DNA from: Candidatus Fimadaptatus faecigallinarum
GTDB lineage: Bacteria; Bacillota; Clostridia; Christensenellales; Aristaeellaceae
DNA length: 64,000 bases
Assembly (NCBI GenBank): GCA_018714445.1
Contig: DVNK01000032.1
Location: 18,157-82,156 of the forward strand
Reading direction: 5' to 3'
Shown piece after piece: positions 27,545 through 36,499 of the stretch. The translations under genes and the position numbers were made by a program. The notes beneath the pieces are model-generated. The model was not told the DNA's origin, ran no database searches, and saw only the letters and a program-made list of their open reading frames with translations. Positions within the stretch are counted from its first letter, which is position 1. Each line of letters opens with the position of its first letter.

Positions 27545-29125
27545 TCACTCGGCGTAGTTGTCGGGCAAATCGTTTTCAAACAGCGTCACGTCGGCGCCCA
27601 GCGCGCCCAGTATCGGCATCGCCGCGTCCAGACTGTCCACGACGAATATGTTCTTCTCGTTGAACCCGGCCTCGATCAGGCCCTTGCGGATAGGCTCCGA
27701 GCGCTTGCGCCCCAGCAGCACCGCCGCCTCGCACGCGCGCGCCATCTGCCGCCCGAACTCGCAGTTGAGCTCGTACTCGCGCTCGCCCAGCTCGACCATG
27801 CCCGGCGTCACCACGCACCTGAGCCCCTCAAACGACGCCAGCACGTCCATGGCCGCCGCCGCGCCCGCCGGGTTCGAGTTGAACGCGTCGTCTATCACTA
27901 TCTTGCCGGCCGCGCCGGGTATTATCTGGAGCCGGTGCGGCACGGGTTCGAGCTTGGATATGCCGCTGGCCAGCTGCTCCATCGTCACGCCCAGCCGGTG
28001 CGCCACCGCCGCCGACAGCGTTATGTTCTGTATGTTATGCCGGCCCAGCAGCCGCGTATGACACTCGACGCGTCCGCCGTCGTCGCACACCAGCGTGAAA
28101 CTCGAGCCCTCCGGCCCGACCGTAAGCCCTTCGGCGCGCATGTACATCTTGTCGCGCGTCAGGCCCGCGCGGTACTTTTCGCAACTCGCGCGCGCGTACA
28201 GCTTGTCGAGCCAGCCGCCGTCCGCCGCAAAGAACGCCTTGCCGTTTGCCGGCAGCGCTTCTATCAGCTCGTTCTTGGTCGCGGCCACGTTCTCTATCGA
28301 GCCGAATGTCTCCAGATGCTGCGGCCCTATCGACGTCATGACGCCTATCGTCGGATGCACCAGCTCGCACATCTCCTTTATGTCGCCCACGTGCCGCGCG
28401 CCCATCTCGGCCAGGAATATCTCATGCTCGGGCTTCAACTGCTCGCGGATTATGCGCGTCACACCCATCGGCGTATTGAAGCTCGACGGCGTAGCCAGCA
28501 CGTTATACTTCTCGTCCAGCAGCGTCTTGAGCGTGAACTTGGTGCTGGTCTTGCCGTAGCTGCCGGTTATGCCTATGCGTATCAGGTCGGGGCGCTCGGC
28601 CAACCGCCGCTGCGCATCCCGGAAAAAGCCGTTGTTTATGTGCTGCTCGCCGGGCTGCGCCGCATACGCGCCCGCCCATACCGCCAGCGGCATCAGCGCA
28701 TACGGCAGATATCCCACGCCCAGCAGCACGCATATCGCCGCCAGCAGCGCGAATACTCCGCCCAGATAGCCGTACAGCCGCTTGACCCGCGGCGTGAACG
28801 CCAGCGGCTTTTTCTGCGACTGCGCCGCCAGCGCCTTCATGTGCATAAACGACGTCAGCGCAAACACCGCCGCGATGCTCACCGCAGCGCCGCCCGCCGC
28901 CGCATCCGGCTGCCCGCGCATCAGCAGCCGCACCACTATGTCCAGCACGCTGAACAGCGCGCCCCCGCCGACATACGAAACCCAATGCCGCATCCCACGC
29001 GCCTTCAGCCAGCGCATGTAGCCGTCCAGCTGGTAGCTCTCCAGTTGCAGCATGTGCACAAAGTACCGCGCGCCCAGCATGCATCCCAGCATTATCAGCG
29101 CCCAGCATATCACACTTACCAACAT
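27545..29125 (-). CDS. Membrane-anchored MurF-like Mur ligase
   Basis: The 526-residue protein has an N-terminal part with about four TM segments (residues 1-150), then a Mur ligase domain. The ATP loop GITGSYGKTSTK spans residues about 175-186, AEMGARHVGDI marks the Mur central domain, and LLGRHNIQNITLSAAVA and IDDAFNSNP continue it. MurF joins D-Ala-D-Ala to UDP-MurNAc-tripeptide; the ddl neighbour supports that role. Canonical MurF is soluble, so this is either a membrane-tethered form seen in Clostridia or a related ligase. I take ATG 29125 (spacing 8 from GAGGGGG); the ORF track used TTG 29128. Confidence 0.82.
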   Translation of the reverse strand: MLVSVICWALIMLGCMLGARYFVHMLQLESYQLDGYMRWLKARGMRHWVSYVGGGALFSVLDIVVRLLMRGQPDAAAGGAAVSIAAVFALTSFMHMKALAAQSQKKPLAFTPRVKRLYGYLGGVFALLAAICVLLGVGYLPYALMPLAVWAGAYAAQPGEQHINNGFFRDAQRRLAERPDLIRIGITGSYGKTSTKFTLKTLLDEKYNVLATPSSFNTPMGVTRIIREQLKPEHEIFLAEMGARHVGDIKEMCELVHPTIGVMTSIGPQHLETFGSIENVAATKNELIEALPANGKAFFAADGGWLDKLYARASCEKYRAGLTRDKMYMRAEGLTVGPEGSSFTLVCDDGGRVECHTRLLGRHNIQNITLSAAVAHRLGVTMEQLASGISKLEPVPHRLQIIPGAAGKIVIDDAFNSNPAGAAAAMDVLASFEGLRCVVTPGMVELGEREYELNCEFGRQMARACEAAVLLGRKRSEPIRKGLIEAGFNEKNIFVVDSLDAAMPILGALGADVTLFENDLPDNYAE

Positions 29126-29280
29126 CAAATGCCCCCTCAGGCTCCGGCGCAGGCCATGGACGGCCCGCCCGCGTTATAGCGCGCTCCGCGCGCGGTGGTA
29201 TGTCGCATGAACCGGTTAAGCATACCACGCCGCGGCCGATTTGGCAAGCGTGCGCGCGTTAACGCGGCCTGGATGCCGCG

Positions 29281-30057
29281 TCAAACCTGTAAAAACTGCC
29301 GCACGACCGCCAGGAAGTTCGGATACCGCTCAAGATACGCAAAGTGCGTAGCGCCCGGCATCACGACCAGACCGGCATCGGGTATCTCCTTTTCCATCGT
29401 CTGGCCCATCCACAGCGGCGTGGCGGTGTCGTTCTCGCCCCAGAACAGCAGCGTCGACGCCTGGATCCGGGGCAGGCACCACTCCAGATCCTGATTTATC
29501 ACCTGCACGAACGTCTTGCGCATGTCGCCCGACAACGCCCGGTAGTCCGCCGAACCCAGCCTGGATTGCAGCGCGCTGGTCAGCTTGTCGGCGTTCTTGC
29601 CCAGCAGCTTTTGCACCGGCTTGCTTTCATAGCCCGCTTTGAGCGCGCTGAACACCGCCTGCTTGAGCTGCAATCCGCCCGAGCGCTTTGGCAGCAGCCC
29701 CGCGCAGCCCGTAAGCACCATCCGTCCCACGCGTTCGGGGTTCTCGGCCGCCAGCATCAGCGCCACCCGCCCGCCGAACGAATGCGCCACTATGTCCACG
29801 CGCTGCGCGCCTATCTCGTCCAGCAGCGCCACTATCTGCGCCTTGAACTCGTCCACATGCCACACTCCATCCGGCTCGGGGCTGCGCCCGTGACCCGGGA
29901 AGTCCACCGCTATCACCCGTGCCGCGCCCGGTATCGCGCTCAGGTCGCGCGTGAGCGGCTTGAAGCTGTCCATGTTGCCGCCCCAGCCGTGCATACACAG
30001 TATGTACTTGCCCTCTTTGCCGAATATCTCGTAGTTTATGCCGCACTCAGCTAACAT
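29281..30057 (-). CDS. Alpha/beta-fold hydrolase
   Basis: The 258-residue protein starts at ATG 30057 behind AGGAGGTAGCG. The oxyanion region is CMHGWGGNMDSF, and the nucleophile elbow is VAHSFGGR (Ser near residue 94). The acid lies in LLFWGENDTATP and the histidine in MPGATHFAYLE, so the full triad is visible. No signal peptide is present, hence it is cytoplasmic. The family covers esterases, lipases and peptidases, and the substrate is unknown. It lies 155 bp upstream of the MurF-like gene on the same strand. Confidence 0.82.
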   Translation of the reverse strand: MLAECGINYEIFGKEGKYILCMHGWGGNMDSFKPLTRDLSAIPGAARVIAVDFPGHGRSPEPDGVWHVDEFKAQIVALLDEIGAQRVDIVAHSFGGRVALMLAAENPERVGRMVLTGCAGLLPKRSGGLQLKQAVFSALKAGYESKPVQKLLGKNADKLTSALQSRLGSADYRALSGDMRKTFVQVINQDLEWCLPRIQASTLLFWGENDTATPLWMGQTMEKEIPDAGLVVMPGATHFAYLERYPNFLAVVRQFLQV

Positions 30058-30160
30058 CGCTACCTCCTGAAATACTGGGCCGCGCAGGCGCGTCGCACCC
30101 CGCCGCCGTCATTATGGGTCTTGTCATGCAATAAATCTTTTGTCCGCTCATGGCGCCGCC

Positions 30161-30360
30161 GCAGCGCCGACGCGTGCCCGGCGGGTAAGCGCCGGATTTA
30201 CGTGCATGAGCGTGTCGGGTTGCCATGCTGTACCTGAACCATCTAGGCCGGTCGCCGGTTGCAGCGCCGACGCGTGTCCGGCAGATAAGCGCCGGATTTG
30301 CGTGCATGAGCTTGTCGGGTTGCCACGCTGTGCCTGAACCCTCTCGGCCGGTCGCCGCCA
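30161..30360. repeat. 100-bp direct repeat, two copies
   Basis: GCAGCGCCGACGCGTG begins copies at 30161 and 30261; each copy carries TAAGCGCCGGATTTGCGTGC and GGTTGCCACGCTGT-type cores and ends GGCCGGTCGCCG. About 12 substitutions separate the copies. The remaining parts of 30058-30545 hold no gene I can support. Confidence 0.8.
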
Positions 30361-30545
30361 CAGCGTGCTGCGCGCCGTCACCGTTTCACGCATTTTGCAT
30401 CATTACGTTCTCAGTCAATGCTCGCTCTATTTTGCAGCGCGCGTCGCACAGTAGATGCTTATTGTATTTTGCAGCGTAAATCGCACAGTAAGCATTTTTG
30501 CTATTTGCACCGTCAGTGTCCTTTGCCATTTCGCGTGGCGTGCCA

Positions 30546-30986
30546 TCAGTACTTGTCGCCCTTTACAAGCTTATATGAGCGCTTGCAATAGCCCAGCCGT
30601 TCATAAAACGCGTGCGCACCGGTGCGCGCAAACCCGCTGGTCAGCATTATGTGCTTTATGCCAGCCGCGCGCGCCGCATTCTCGACGTGCTCCATCAGCG
30701 CCCGACCAACGCCGCGCCTGCGCACGCCGGCGTCGACCGCCAACCCCAGTATCGTCACGTACTCGCCCGCAATCTCCAGCGCCAGCGCGCGTTGTGCGCT
30801 TATCACGCCTGCGACCGCGCCGCCTGCCAGCGCCACGCAGGTCATATAACCGCCGCGCGCGTTCATCTCGGCCAGCTTTGCGCGCACGATGTCCCCGGTC
30901 ATGTATTCATAGCCCAGCGCCTCACGGTATATCCGGGCTATCGCATCGGCGTCATACGGCGTCGCGTCGCGTATTTCAATATCCAT
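30546..30986 (-). CDS. GNAT N-acetyltransferase (RimI-like)
   Basis: The 146-residue protein starts at ATG 30986 behind GGGAGGAGACAC. The acetyl-CoA loop is VDAGVRRRGVGRALMEHVE near residue 89, followed by LTSGFARTGAHAFYERLGY, a standard GNAT ending. The substrate is unknown. It starts 16 bp after the MocR-type regulator gene and is therefore co-transcribed with it, which hints at an acetyl-transfer or amine-related function controlled by that regulator. Confidence 0.8.
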   Translation of the reverse strand: MDIEIRDATPYDADAIARIYREALGYEYMTGDIVRAKLAEMNARGGYMTCVALAGGAVAGVISAQRALALEIAGEYVTILGLAVDAGVRRRGVGRALMEHVENAARAAGIKHIMLTSGFARTGAHAFYERLGYCKRSYKLVKGDKY

Positions 30987-31002
30987 GTGTCTCCTCCCGC
31001 GC

Positions 31003-32451
31003 TCAGTCAAACACGCCTCTGAGCCGGCGCACGCCCTCGCGTATCTCCGCCGCGCTCAGCCGCGAAAATCCCAGCCGCATCGAATCGCGCCCCCGGCCGT
31101 CCGGGTAGAACACATCGCCCGGCACGTACATCACACCCGCTGCACGGGCCCTGTCCAGCCGCGCCCGCGCGTCCACGCCTCCGCGCAGCGTCACGAACAC
31201 CGAAAACCCGCCGTCCGTGCGGCGCCAGTCGGCTATGTCGCTGAAGTGCTCATCCAGCGCATCCAGCAGCGCCGCCATGCGCTCGCGATACAGCACCCGA
31301 CTGGCCTTGAGGTGCCGCTCCAGGCACCCGCGCCGCAGAAACTCATTGAGCGCCGCCTGTATCACTGTGGATGTGTGTATGTCCTGATTGAACTTCTCGT
31401 TGAGCAGGTAATGGTACAGCTCCCGCGGCGCGAGCACCCAGCCTATCCGCAGCCCCGGGAACAGCACCTTGGAAAAGCTGCCCGCGTATATCACGACTCC
31501 CGCCGGATCCATCGACTTGAGCGTGGGATAGCTCTCGCCGCGAAAGCGCAGTTCCTCATTGAAGCCATCCTCAAGTATCGGCACGCCGTGCCGCGCGCAC
31601 ACCCGGAGCACCTCGCGCCGACGCTCCAGCGACATGTTGATGCCGGTGGGGTTCTGGTAGGTCGGCACGCAGTACACCAGCGCCGGACGCTTTTTTAGTA
31701 TCTCGCGCTCCAGCCGTTCCGGATCCATGCCCTGCGCGTCCATGTCGACCGCGCCTATGTCGGCAATGCGGCTCTTGAGCACGCCTATCACGCCGTTGTA
31801 CGTGGGCGCTTCGACGAGCACGCGCGTGCCCTCGTCGACCAGCACTCTGGTGACCAGCTCCACGCCCTGGCGAAAGCCGTTCACTATAATCAATTCCTGA
31901 CCGTCGGTGTTTATGCCTTTGGCGCGCATGTCGCTCAACAGGTACTGGCGCAGCGGCTCATACCCGCGCGCATAGCCATAGTTGAGCAGCCGCCCGTCGT
32001 CGGCCGCCAGCACGTCGTTCATGACCTTGCGAAACGCCTGCACCGCAAACGTATTGTGATCGGGCGCAAGCGACGTGAACGATATCACGTCGCGCCCGCC
32101 GTGTTCAAGCGGAGCCTCGTCCTCGCGGTAGTGCGTAAACGCGCGCGCGGCGCGGCTGATGCGCGCGTCCCAGTCCAGCGCCGATTCGACCTGCGCGGGT
32201 CGAGCGCTCGCGCCGCTGACCACGAACGTGCCCTGGCCCGGCCGCACGCTGACCAGGCCCTCGTCGCGCAGGTATGCGTACGCCGCGTCCACGGTATTGC
32301 GGCTGACGTGCTCCAGCCGCGCCATGTCCCGCGCCGACGGCAGCTTGCCCGGCGGCAATTCGCCCGACAGTATCGCCCGCCGCAGCTTGTCGCGCAACAG
32401 CAGGTACAGCGGCTTGCCGCCCTCGCCGTCCGGCCCGAACAGTTGACTCAT
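31003..32451 (-). CDS. MocR-type regulator (GntR HTH fused to aminotransferase domain)
   Basis: The 482-residue protein begins with a GntR winged helix (residues 10-80, LYLLLRDKLRRAILSGELPPGKLPSARDMARLEHVSRNTVDAAYAYLRDEGLV). A class I aminotransferase-like domain follows, with the PLP-lysine site IYAGSFSKVLFPGLRIGW near residue 310 and PTYQNPTGINMS near 240. MocR proteins sense PLP or amino compounds and control vitamin B6, GABA or taurine genes. The start is ATG 32451 behind GAGGAGGTGCGG. The GNAT gene follows in the same operon and is a candidate target. Confidence 0.9.
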   Translation of the reverse strand: MSQLFGPDGEGGKPLYLLLRDKLRRAILSGELPPGKLPSARDMARLEHVSRNTVDAAYAYLRDEGLVSVRPGQGTFVVSGASARPAQVESALDWDARISRAARAFTHYREDEAPLEHGGRDVISFTSLAPDHNTFAVQAFRKVMNDVLAADDGRLLNYGYARGYEPLRQYLLSDMRAKGINTDGQELIIVNGFRQGVELVTRVLVDEGTRVLVEAPTYNGVIGVLKSRIADIGAVDMDAQGMDPERLEREILKKRPALVYCVPTYQNPTGINMSLERRREVLRVCARHGVPILEDGFNEELRFRGESYPTLKSMDPAGVVIYAGSFSKVLFPGLRIGWVLAPRELYHYLLNEKFNQDIHTSTVIQAALNEFLRRGCLERHLKASRVLYRERMAALLDALDEHFSDIADWRRTDGGFSVFVTLRGGVDARARLDRARAAGVMYVPGDVFYPDGRGRDSMRLGFSRLSAAEIREGVRRLRGVFD

Positions 32452-32766
32452 GCCGCACCTCCTCGCGATAGCGCCATTTGCGTCGTCTCGTTGCGCGCCG
32501 CCAGACGCAAACGCTCATGTCGTGCACGCAGGAGCGCCGCGTTTTAAAGCGCAATCAATCTGCGTGCGGCCGGAGCGTTGCCGGTCAACGGTCAAGTCCC
32601 ACGCGCATATTGCCGCGCGCGAGCCTGGCGCAACGCCGGCGTCAACGCCTCAGCCCGCACCGGCCTGCGCCGCGCACAACTTCACACTGCTATTTTATCC
32701 CATTTAGCGCAAATAATAAAGTGCCGCCGCGTCGCTTATTTTGCGATTCGGTGGCACCATTGATAT

Positions 32767-33294
32767 ATGCCTGTTAAGTGCCGCGACTGGCGCGCCGTTA
32801 CAGACGTTTATGCGGCAGGTTTATGGCCGCAATGCCCGGTGCATTGAGCATGCCTTCCCGCCACGAAACCATGCGCGAATTGCCGTACGCTCCAGGCAGG
32901 CAGCATGTGCTCGAGTATCCGCGGCATCGCATCCAACCTACTTGCGCTTTCATTTGCGATAACAGCGGCGCGACCTGACTATTTATCGCGCGCCTGCCGC
33001 GCGGAGCAGATCGCAGCCCCGTACGCTATCATGCCTGTTAAGTGCCGCGACTGGCGCGCCGTTACAGACGTTATGCGGCAGGTTTATAGCCGCAATGCCC
33101 GGTGCATTTAGCATGCCGTTCCGCCACGAAACCACGCGCGAATTGCCGTACGCTCCAGGCAGGCGGCATGCGCTCGAGTATCCGCGGCATCGCATCCAAC
33201 CTACTTGCGCTTTCATCCGCGATAACGGCGGCGCGACCTGGCTATTTATCGCGCACCTGCCACACGGAGCAGATCGCAGCCCCGTCCGCTCTCA
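32767..33294. repeat. 264-bp tandem duplication in a 980-bp gene-free region
   Basis: ATGCCTGTTAAGTGCCGCGA begins copies at 32767 and 33031, and the two copies stay alike over about 264 bp with one single-base indel and scattered substitutions. The gap 32452-33431 has no credible gene on either strand. Short ORFs in the two copies correspond to each other but lack ribosome sites. Confidence 0.85.
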
Positions 33295-33431
33295 GCAAGC
33301 GCGTTTACAAAATTTGAAGTTGCAGCGCCCATAACCGCATTTGCCCAAAGTCTAACTGACATTTGTTAGCCCAGCGCGTTTTGCGCCTGCGCAACGCTGA
33401 TTTATCTCCCGGCGCGCAAAACTGCGCCCGC

Positions 33432-33932
33432 TCACTCCTGCGTTTCGTCCGGCTCGTACACCAGAAACGGGTCGTCGTCGGGATGCGGCTCGGGCAGGCT
33501 CAGCGTCGTCATTATCAGCGCGTCCTCATGGTTGTCCTCGTAGTAGCGCTTGCGGTAACCCACGTCCACAAAGCCGTGCGCGCGATAGAGCCGCTGCGCG
33601 ATCTCGTTTGAGCGCCGCACCTCCAGCGTCATGAACGCCATGCCCGAGTCCGCCGCAAACTGCAGCATGTCACTGAGCAGTTGCGTGCCCAGCCCCTGAC
33701 CGCGCCAGCGCCGCGCTATCGCTATGTTGGTCACATGCGCCTCGTCGACCACGAACCACACCCCGCCATAACCCGCGACCTCGCCGTCGCGCTCTATGAC
33801 CAGGTAGCGCGCGCACTTGTTGCGCGTCAGCTCGTCTATGAACGACTGGCGCGACCACGGCGTCGCAAACGCCTCGTGCTCTATCGCCAGCACCGCGTCC
33901 AGATCGTCCAGCGTCATCAGCCGGCATGTCAT
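33432..33932 (-). CDS. rimI: Ribosomal protein S18 alanine N-acetyltransferase
   Basis: The 166-residue GNAT enzyme acetylates the N-terminal alanine of S18. The motif order fits RimI: FATPWSRQSFIDEL near residue 22, ITNIAIARRWRGQGLGTQLL around 68-85 (here read VTNIAIA), and LEVRRSNEIAQRLYRAHGFVDVGYRKRYY near 105. The start ATG 33932 overlaps the tsaB stop as ATGA, indicating translational coupling. The tsaE-tsaB-rimI order is a well-known conserved cluster. A Pro/Asp/Glu-rich tail follows the domain. Confidence 0.92.
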   Translation of the reverse strand: MTCRLMTLDDLDAVLAIEHEAFATPWSRQSFIDELTRNKCARYLVIERDGEVAGYGGVWFVVDEAHVTNIAIARRWRGQGLGTQLLSDMLQFAADSGMAFMTLEVRRSNEIAQRLYRAHGFVDVGYRKRYYEDNHEDALIMTTLSLPEPHPDDDPFLVYEPDETQE

Positions 33933-34618
33933 ACCTTCAACCCCTTTGCCAGCCGCTCGCGCTCAGCCTGCGGTGCGCGCAGGTAAAGCGGCTTGAGCGT
34001 CAGATAGTCCACCGCGCGTTCGGGCGCACGCTGCGCCAGCGCGCACACCGCCGCCGCGCGCGGATAGTTCAGATGCCCCGGCGCAAACCGCGCATCCTCC
34101 CGCAGCGCACGTATCTTCTCGCGGCATGCGTCCGCTCCATCGCCCAGGAACATGACCTCGCCCGCCGGCAGCGCCGCCACAAACTCCTCAACCGGCGCAG
34201 CCACGTCGTCGGTCAGCCGCTCAAATCCCGCGCCGCCCCTGAACGCCGCCGCGTACACCTGACTGCGCCGCGCATCAAACATCGGCGCTATCACGCCGCC
34301 AAATCCCGCCGCGCCGTACGCCAGCGCTTCCAGCGCGTCCACGCCCAGCGCCCGCGCCCCGGTCGCATGCGCCAGCGCCTTGACCGTCGTCACGCCTATG
34401 CGCACGCCGGTAAACGAGCCCGGTCCCACCGTGCATGCGAATATCTCGATATCCGCCGCGCGCAGCCCGGCGCACTCCAGCGCATGCTGCACCATCGGCA
34501 GCACGGTCTGCGAATGCGTAAGGCCATGCCGGGCATTTTCCTCATGGGTGACTACGCCGTCCTGCATCAGCGCGACCGACGCGTATGGCCCGGATGTATC
34601 CATCGCCAGTATGTTCAT
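33929..34618 (-). CDS. tsaB: tRNA t6A37 biosynthesis protein TsaB
   Basis: The 229-residue protein is the TsaD partner and scaffold in N6-threonylcarbamoyl-adenosine synthesis at A37 of ANN-decoding tRNAs. Signatures are MNILAMDTSGPYASVAL at the N-terminus, ENARHGLTHSQTVLPM near 28 and CTVGPGSFTGVRIGVTTVKALA near 62. It overlaps tsaE by 4 nt (ATGA) at its start and rimI by 4 nt at its end. TsaB is an inactive ASKHA-fold relative of TsaD; tsaD itself is not in the window. Confidence 0.95.
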   Translation of the reverse strand: MNILAMDTSGPYASVALMQDGVVTHEENARHGLTHSQTVLPMVQHALECAGLRAADIEIFACTVGPGSFTGVRIGVTTVKALAHATGARALGVDALEALAYGAAGFGGVIAPMFDARRSQVYAAAFRGGAGFERLTDDVAAPVEEFVAALPAGEVMFLGDGADACREKIRALREDARFAPGHLNYPRAAAVCALAQRAPERAVDYLTLKPLYLRAPQAERERLAKGLKV

Positions 34619-35112
34619 GCCTCATCCTCCCCCGGCGCGGCTATCGTTATGCGGCGCGCAAAGCCGTCGGCCAGTTCGCTCACGTTGTGGTCGCCGGATA
34701 CCGGCTGCTCGCCCGCCGGCACGTCGCTCATGCTCACGCGCTCCACGCACACTGTGTACGCGCCTTCCGGGTCCAGATCGGCGTTCTCGGGCCATTCTAT
34801 CGCAGCTATGCCATCGCCGCCTATGTATTCGTTTAAGCCGGTCTCAAACAGCTGCTCCGGGTCGTCCATGCGGTACAGGTCGAAGTGGTAGAAGTTGCAA
34901 GTCGGCCCTGAGTACTGCTGCATCGTCGTGAACGTCGGGCTGGTTATGTGGCTGGTTATGCCCAGCCCCCGCGCCAATCCCCGCGCAAACACCGACTTGC
35001 CTGCGCCCATGTCCCCGCGCAACAGCACTATGTCGCCCGCGCGCAATCTCGCGCCCAGCTCGCGCGCTATCTCCAGCGTGCGCGCCTCGTCCGTCGTATA
35101 GTATATCTGCAT
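34615..35112 (-). CDS. tsaE: tRNA t6A37 biosynthesis ATPase TsaE
   Basis: The 165-residue ATPase drives turnover of the TsaB-TsaD complex. The Walker A loop GDMGAGKSVFARGLARGLG lies near residue 33, the switch region SPTFTTMQQY near 58 and the Walker-B-like FYHFDLYRMDDPEQLFETGLNEY near 73. The start ATG 35112 has GAGAGGCAAT upstream. It is the first gene of the tsaE-tsaB-rimI operon, with a consensus promoter 55-83 bp before it. Confidence 0.95.
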   Translation of the reverse strand: MQIYYTTDEARTLEIARELGARLRAGDIVLLRGDMGAGKSVFARGLARGLGITSHITSPTFTTMQQYSGPTCNFYHFDLYRMDDPEQLFETGLNEYIGGDGIAAIEWPENADLDPEGAYTVCVERVSMSDVPAGEQPVSGDHNVSELADGFARRITIAAPGEDEA

Positions 35113-35166
35113 ATTGCCTCTCTGTGGCGCGGCCTGCGCGCCTTGCGGTTTGTTTTATTCGATGAT

Positions 35167-35195
35167 ATTATACCCCACCCGCCGACCCCTGTAAA
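35167..35195 (-). promoter_or_regulatory. Promoter of tsaE-tsaB-rimI
   Basis: On the minus strand TTTACA and a perfect TATAAT are separated by 17 bp. Confidence 0.72.
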
Positions 35196-35353
35196 GGCGC
35201 GCAGTGTTACAGCATGGTTTGCCCTGCGGGCCGCGCCATGCGGCGACTGCCGGCTTAATGCCGCAATTTAATCGCATTGCCGGCCCATGCAAACACCGCC
35301 CGCATCACCGGCTCGCCGCCCAATATGACGCCTCATGCAGCTCCATCCCGGCA

Positions 35354-35395
35354 TAAAAAACCGGGCAGGCCGCGGCGCTTGCCACAACCTGCCCG
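35354..35395 (-). terminator. Intrinsic terminator of ribU
   Basis: On the minus strand CGGGCAGG and CCTGCCCG enclose a GC-rich loop and are followed by GTTTTTTATG. The hairpin lies 15 bp after the ribU stop. Confidence 0.88.
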
Positions 35396-35409
35396 ATATT
35401 ATTCTGCGC

Positions 35410-36036
35410 TTACCTGCCGCGGCGATCGTGCAGCAGCGGCGACAGCGGCTTATACAGTATGAACGTCACCAGCGCCAGCGCCAGGCCCTTGACCGCATTG
35501 AACGGTATCACGCCGTATATGAACAGCGTCGCCAGGCTGGTTATCGCCGGATTGTCGGCCATCGCGATTATGCCCTCCATGCCGGAGAACTTGGCATACA
35601 TCGGCAGCAGTATGTACTGGTTGGTGACCACCGACATCGCAACCATGAGCACCACGCCGATCAACATGCCTATCAGCGCCGAACGGCGATTGATACTCAC
35701 ATGGTTCTCACGCGCGGCGTTCTTCACGCGCGCACGCTGATATATCCACGCCGACGGCACCACCAGCGCCGCCGAACACAGGAAGTCGGCCAGTTCGCCT
35801 ATGCCCGCCGTCGTGCCCATCGGTATATGTACCAGCGCCTTTATAAGCAGCACTATCAAACCCTGCACCGGCCCCATCGCAAACCCCGCCAGCAACGCCG
35901 GCATCGTCGAAAAGTCCAGCTTCAACCACGGCAGGAACATCGGTATCTCGAATATCGGCATCCACAGTATTATCGATACCGCCGAAAGCATGGCTACGCG
36001 CACCATATAGCGCACCCTGGTGTCAACTTGCTGCAT
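35410..36036 (-). CDS. ribU: Riboflavin-specific ECF transporter S component
   Basis: The 208-residue membrane protein has about six TM segments and binds riboflavin for ECF-type import. ATG 36036 gives MQQVDTRVRYMVRVAMLSAVSIILW, matching RibU N-termini; the ORF-track start would lie inside the riboswitch. The stretch PWLKLDFSTMPALLAGFAMGPVQGLIVLLIKALVHIPM is the conserved RibU core. The assignment is fixed by the FMN riboswitch directly upstream. AAAGGGGG lies 11 nt before the ATG; a second in-frame ATG at 36060 has AAGGG at 4 nt and remains possible. The energising EcfAA'T genes are not in the window. Confidence 0.92.
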   Translation of the reverse strand: MQQVDTRVRYMVRVAMLSAVSIILWMPIFEIPMFLPWLKLDFSTMPALLAGFAMGPVQGLIVLLIKALVHIPMGTTAGIGELADFLCSAALVVPSAWIYQRARVKNAARENHVSINRRSALIGMLIGVVLMVAMSVVTNQYILLPMYAKFSGMEGIIAMADNPAITSLATLFIYGVIPFNAVKGLALALVTFILYKPLSPLLHDRRGR

Positions 36037-36126
36037 AACTTGAGCAGCCCCCTTTCGCATATCGCCCTTGCGGGCAACCTGCGCGCGCCCGGCGATCGCG
36101 GGCCGCGCCCGAAACTCGGAGGCATA

Positions 36127-36160
36127 CAAAAACACGCCCCCGATGCTTCTCAGAGGCGTG
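36127..36160 (-). terminator. Expression-platform terminator of the FMN riboswitch
   Basis: On the minus strand CACGCC and GGCGTG close a hairpin followed by TTTTTGT, 26 nt after the aptamer. This is the layout of a riboswitch that stops transcription when FMN is bound. Confidence 0.85.
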
Positions 36161-36185
36161 AAAAGACGGCAAACAAACTGCTGCT

Positions 36186-36382
36186 CTTCTCTCATCCAGA
36201 CTCACCGGACCACCTGTCCGATACACTGTCGGCTCCGGAATCGCCAGATTGCGCCTTGCTGCCGCGCGTTCCTTTATCGAACGCCGGGAGCCGGGTACGC
36301 ATACTGATCGCTGACCGGATCTGCGCGCATGCACGCTCGCGGGCTACACCGCCGGTGGGGCTTCGCACCCCGCCCTGAAGAT
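36186..36382 (-). ncRNA. FMN riboswitch (RFN element) controlling ribU
   Basis: Read on the minus strand the aptamer begins ATCTTCAGGGCGGGGTG and has the conserved ACCGGCGGTGTAGCCCGCGAGC, GGTCAGCGATCAG, AGCCGACAGT and final GTCTGGATGAGAGAAG blocks in the right order. These are the diagnostic RFN elements. An unusually long P4-P5 region (about 90 nt between the second and third blocks) is visible. A terminator follows, so riboflavin uptake is turned off when FMN is plentiful. Confidence 0.96.
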
Positions 36383-36499
36383 CGCACTGGAACTCGTCGT
36401 TCCATCTACAATTATATGCATACCCCGCCTCAGCTGCAATGCATTGGCGTTATGAGCATGTAAATTTATTTTTACATGGCGTCATGCCACGCCGCCACG

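Noticed and set aside
27296-29179. 627-residue plus-strand ORF opposite ddl and the MurF-like gene
   Set aside because: It is antisense to two convincing genes with conserved motifs, and it is rich in Arg and His in the manner of other shadow frames here.
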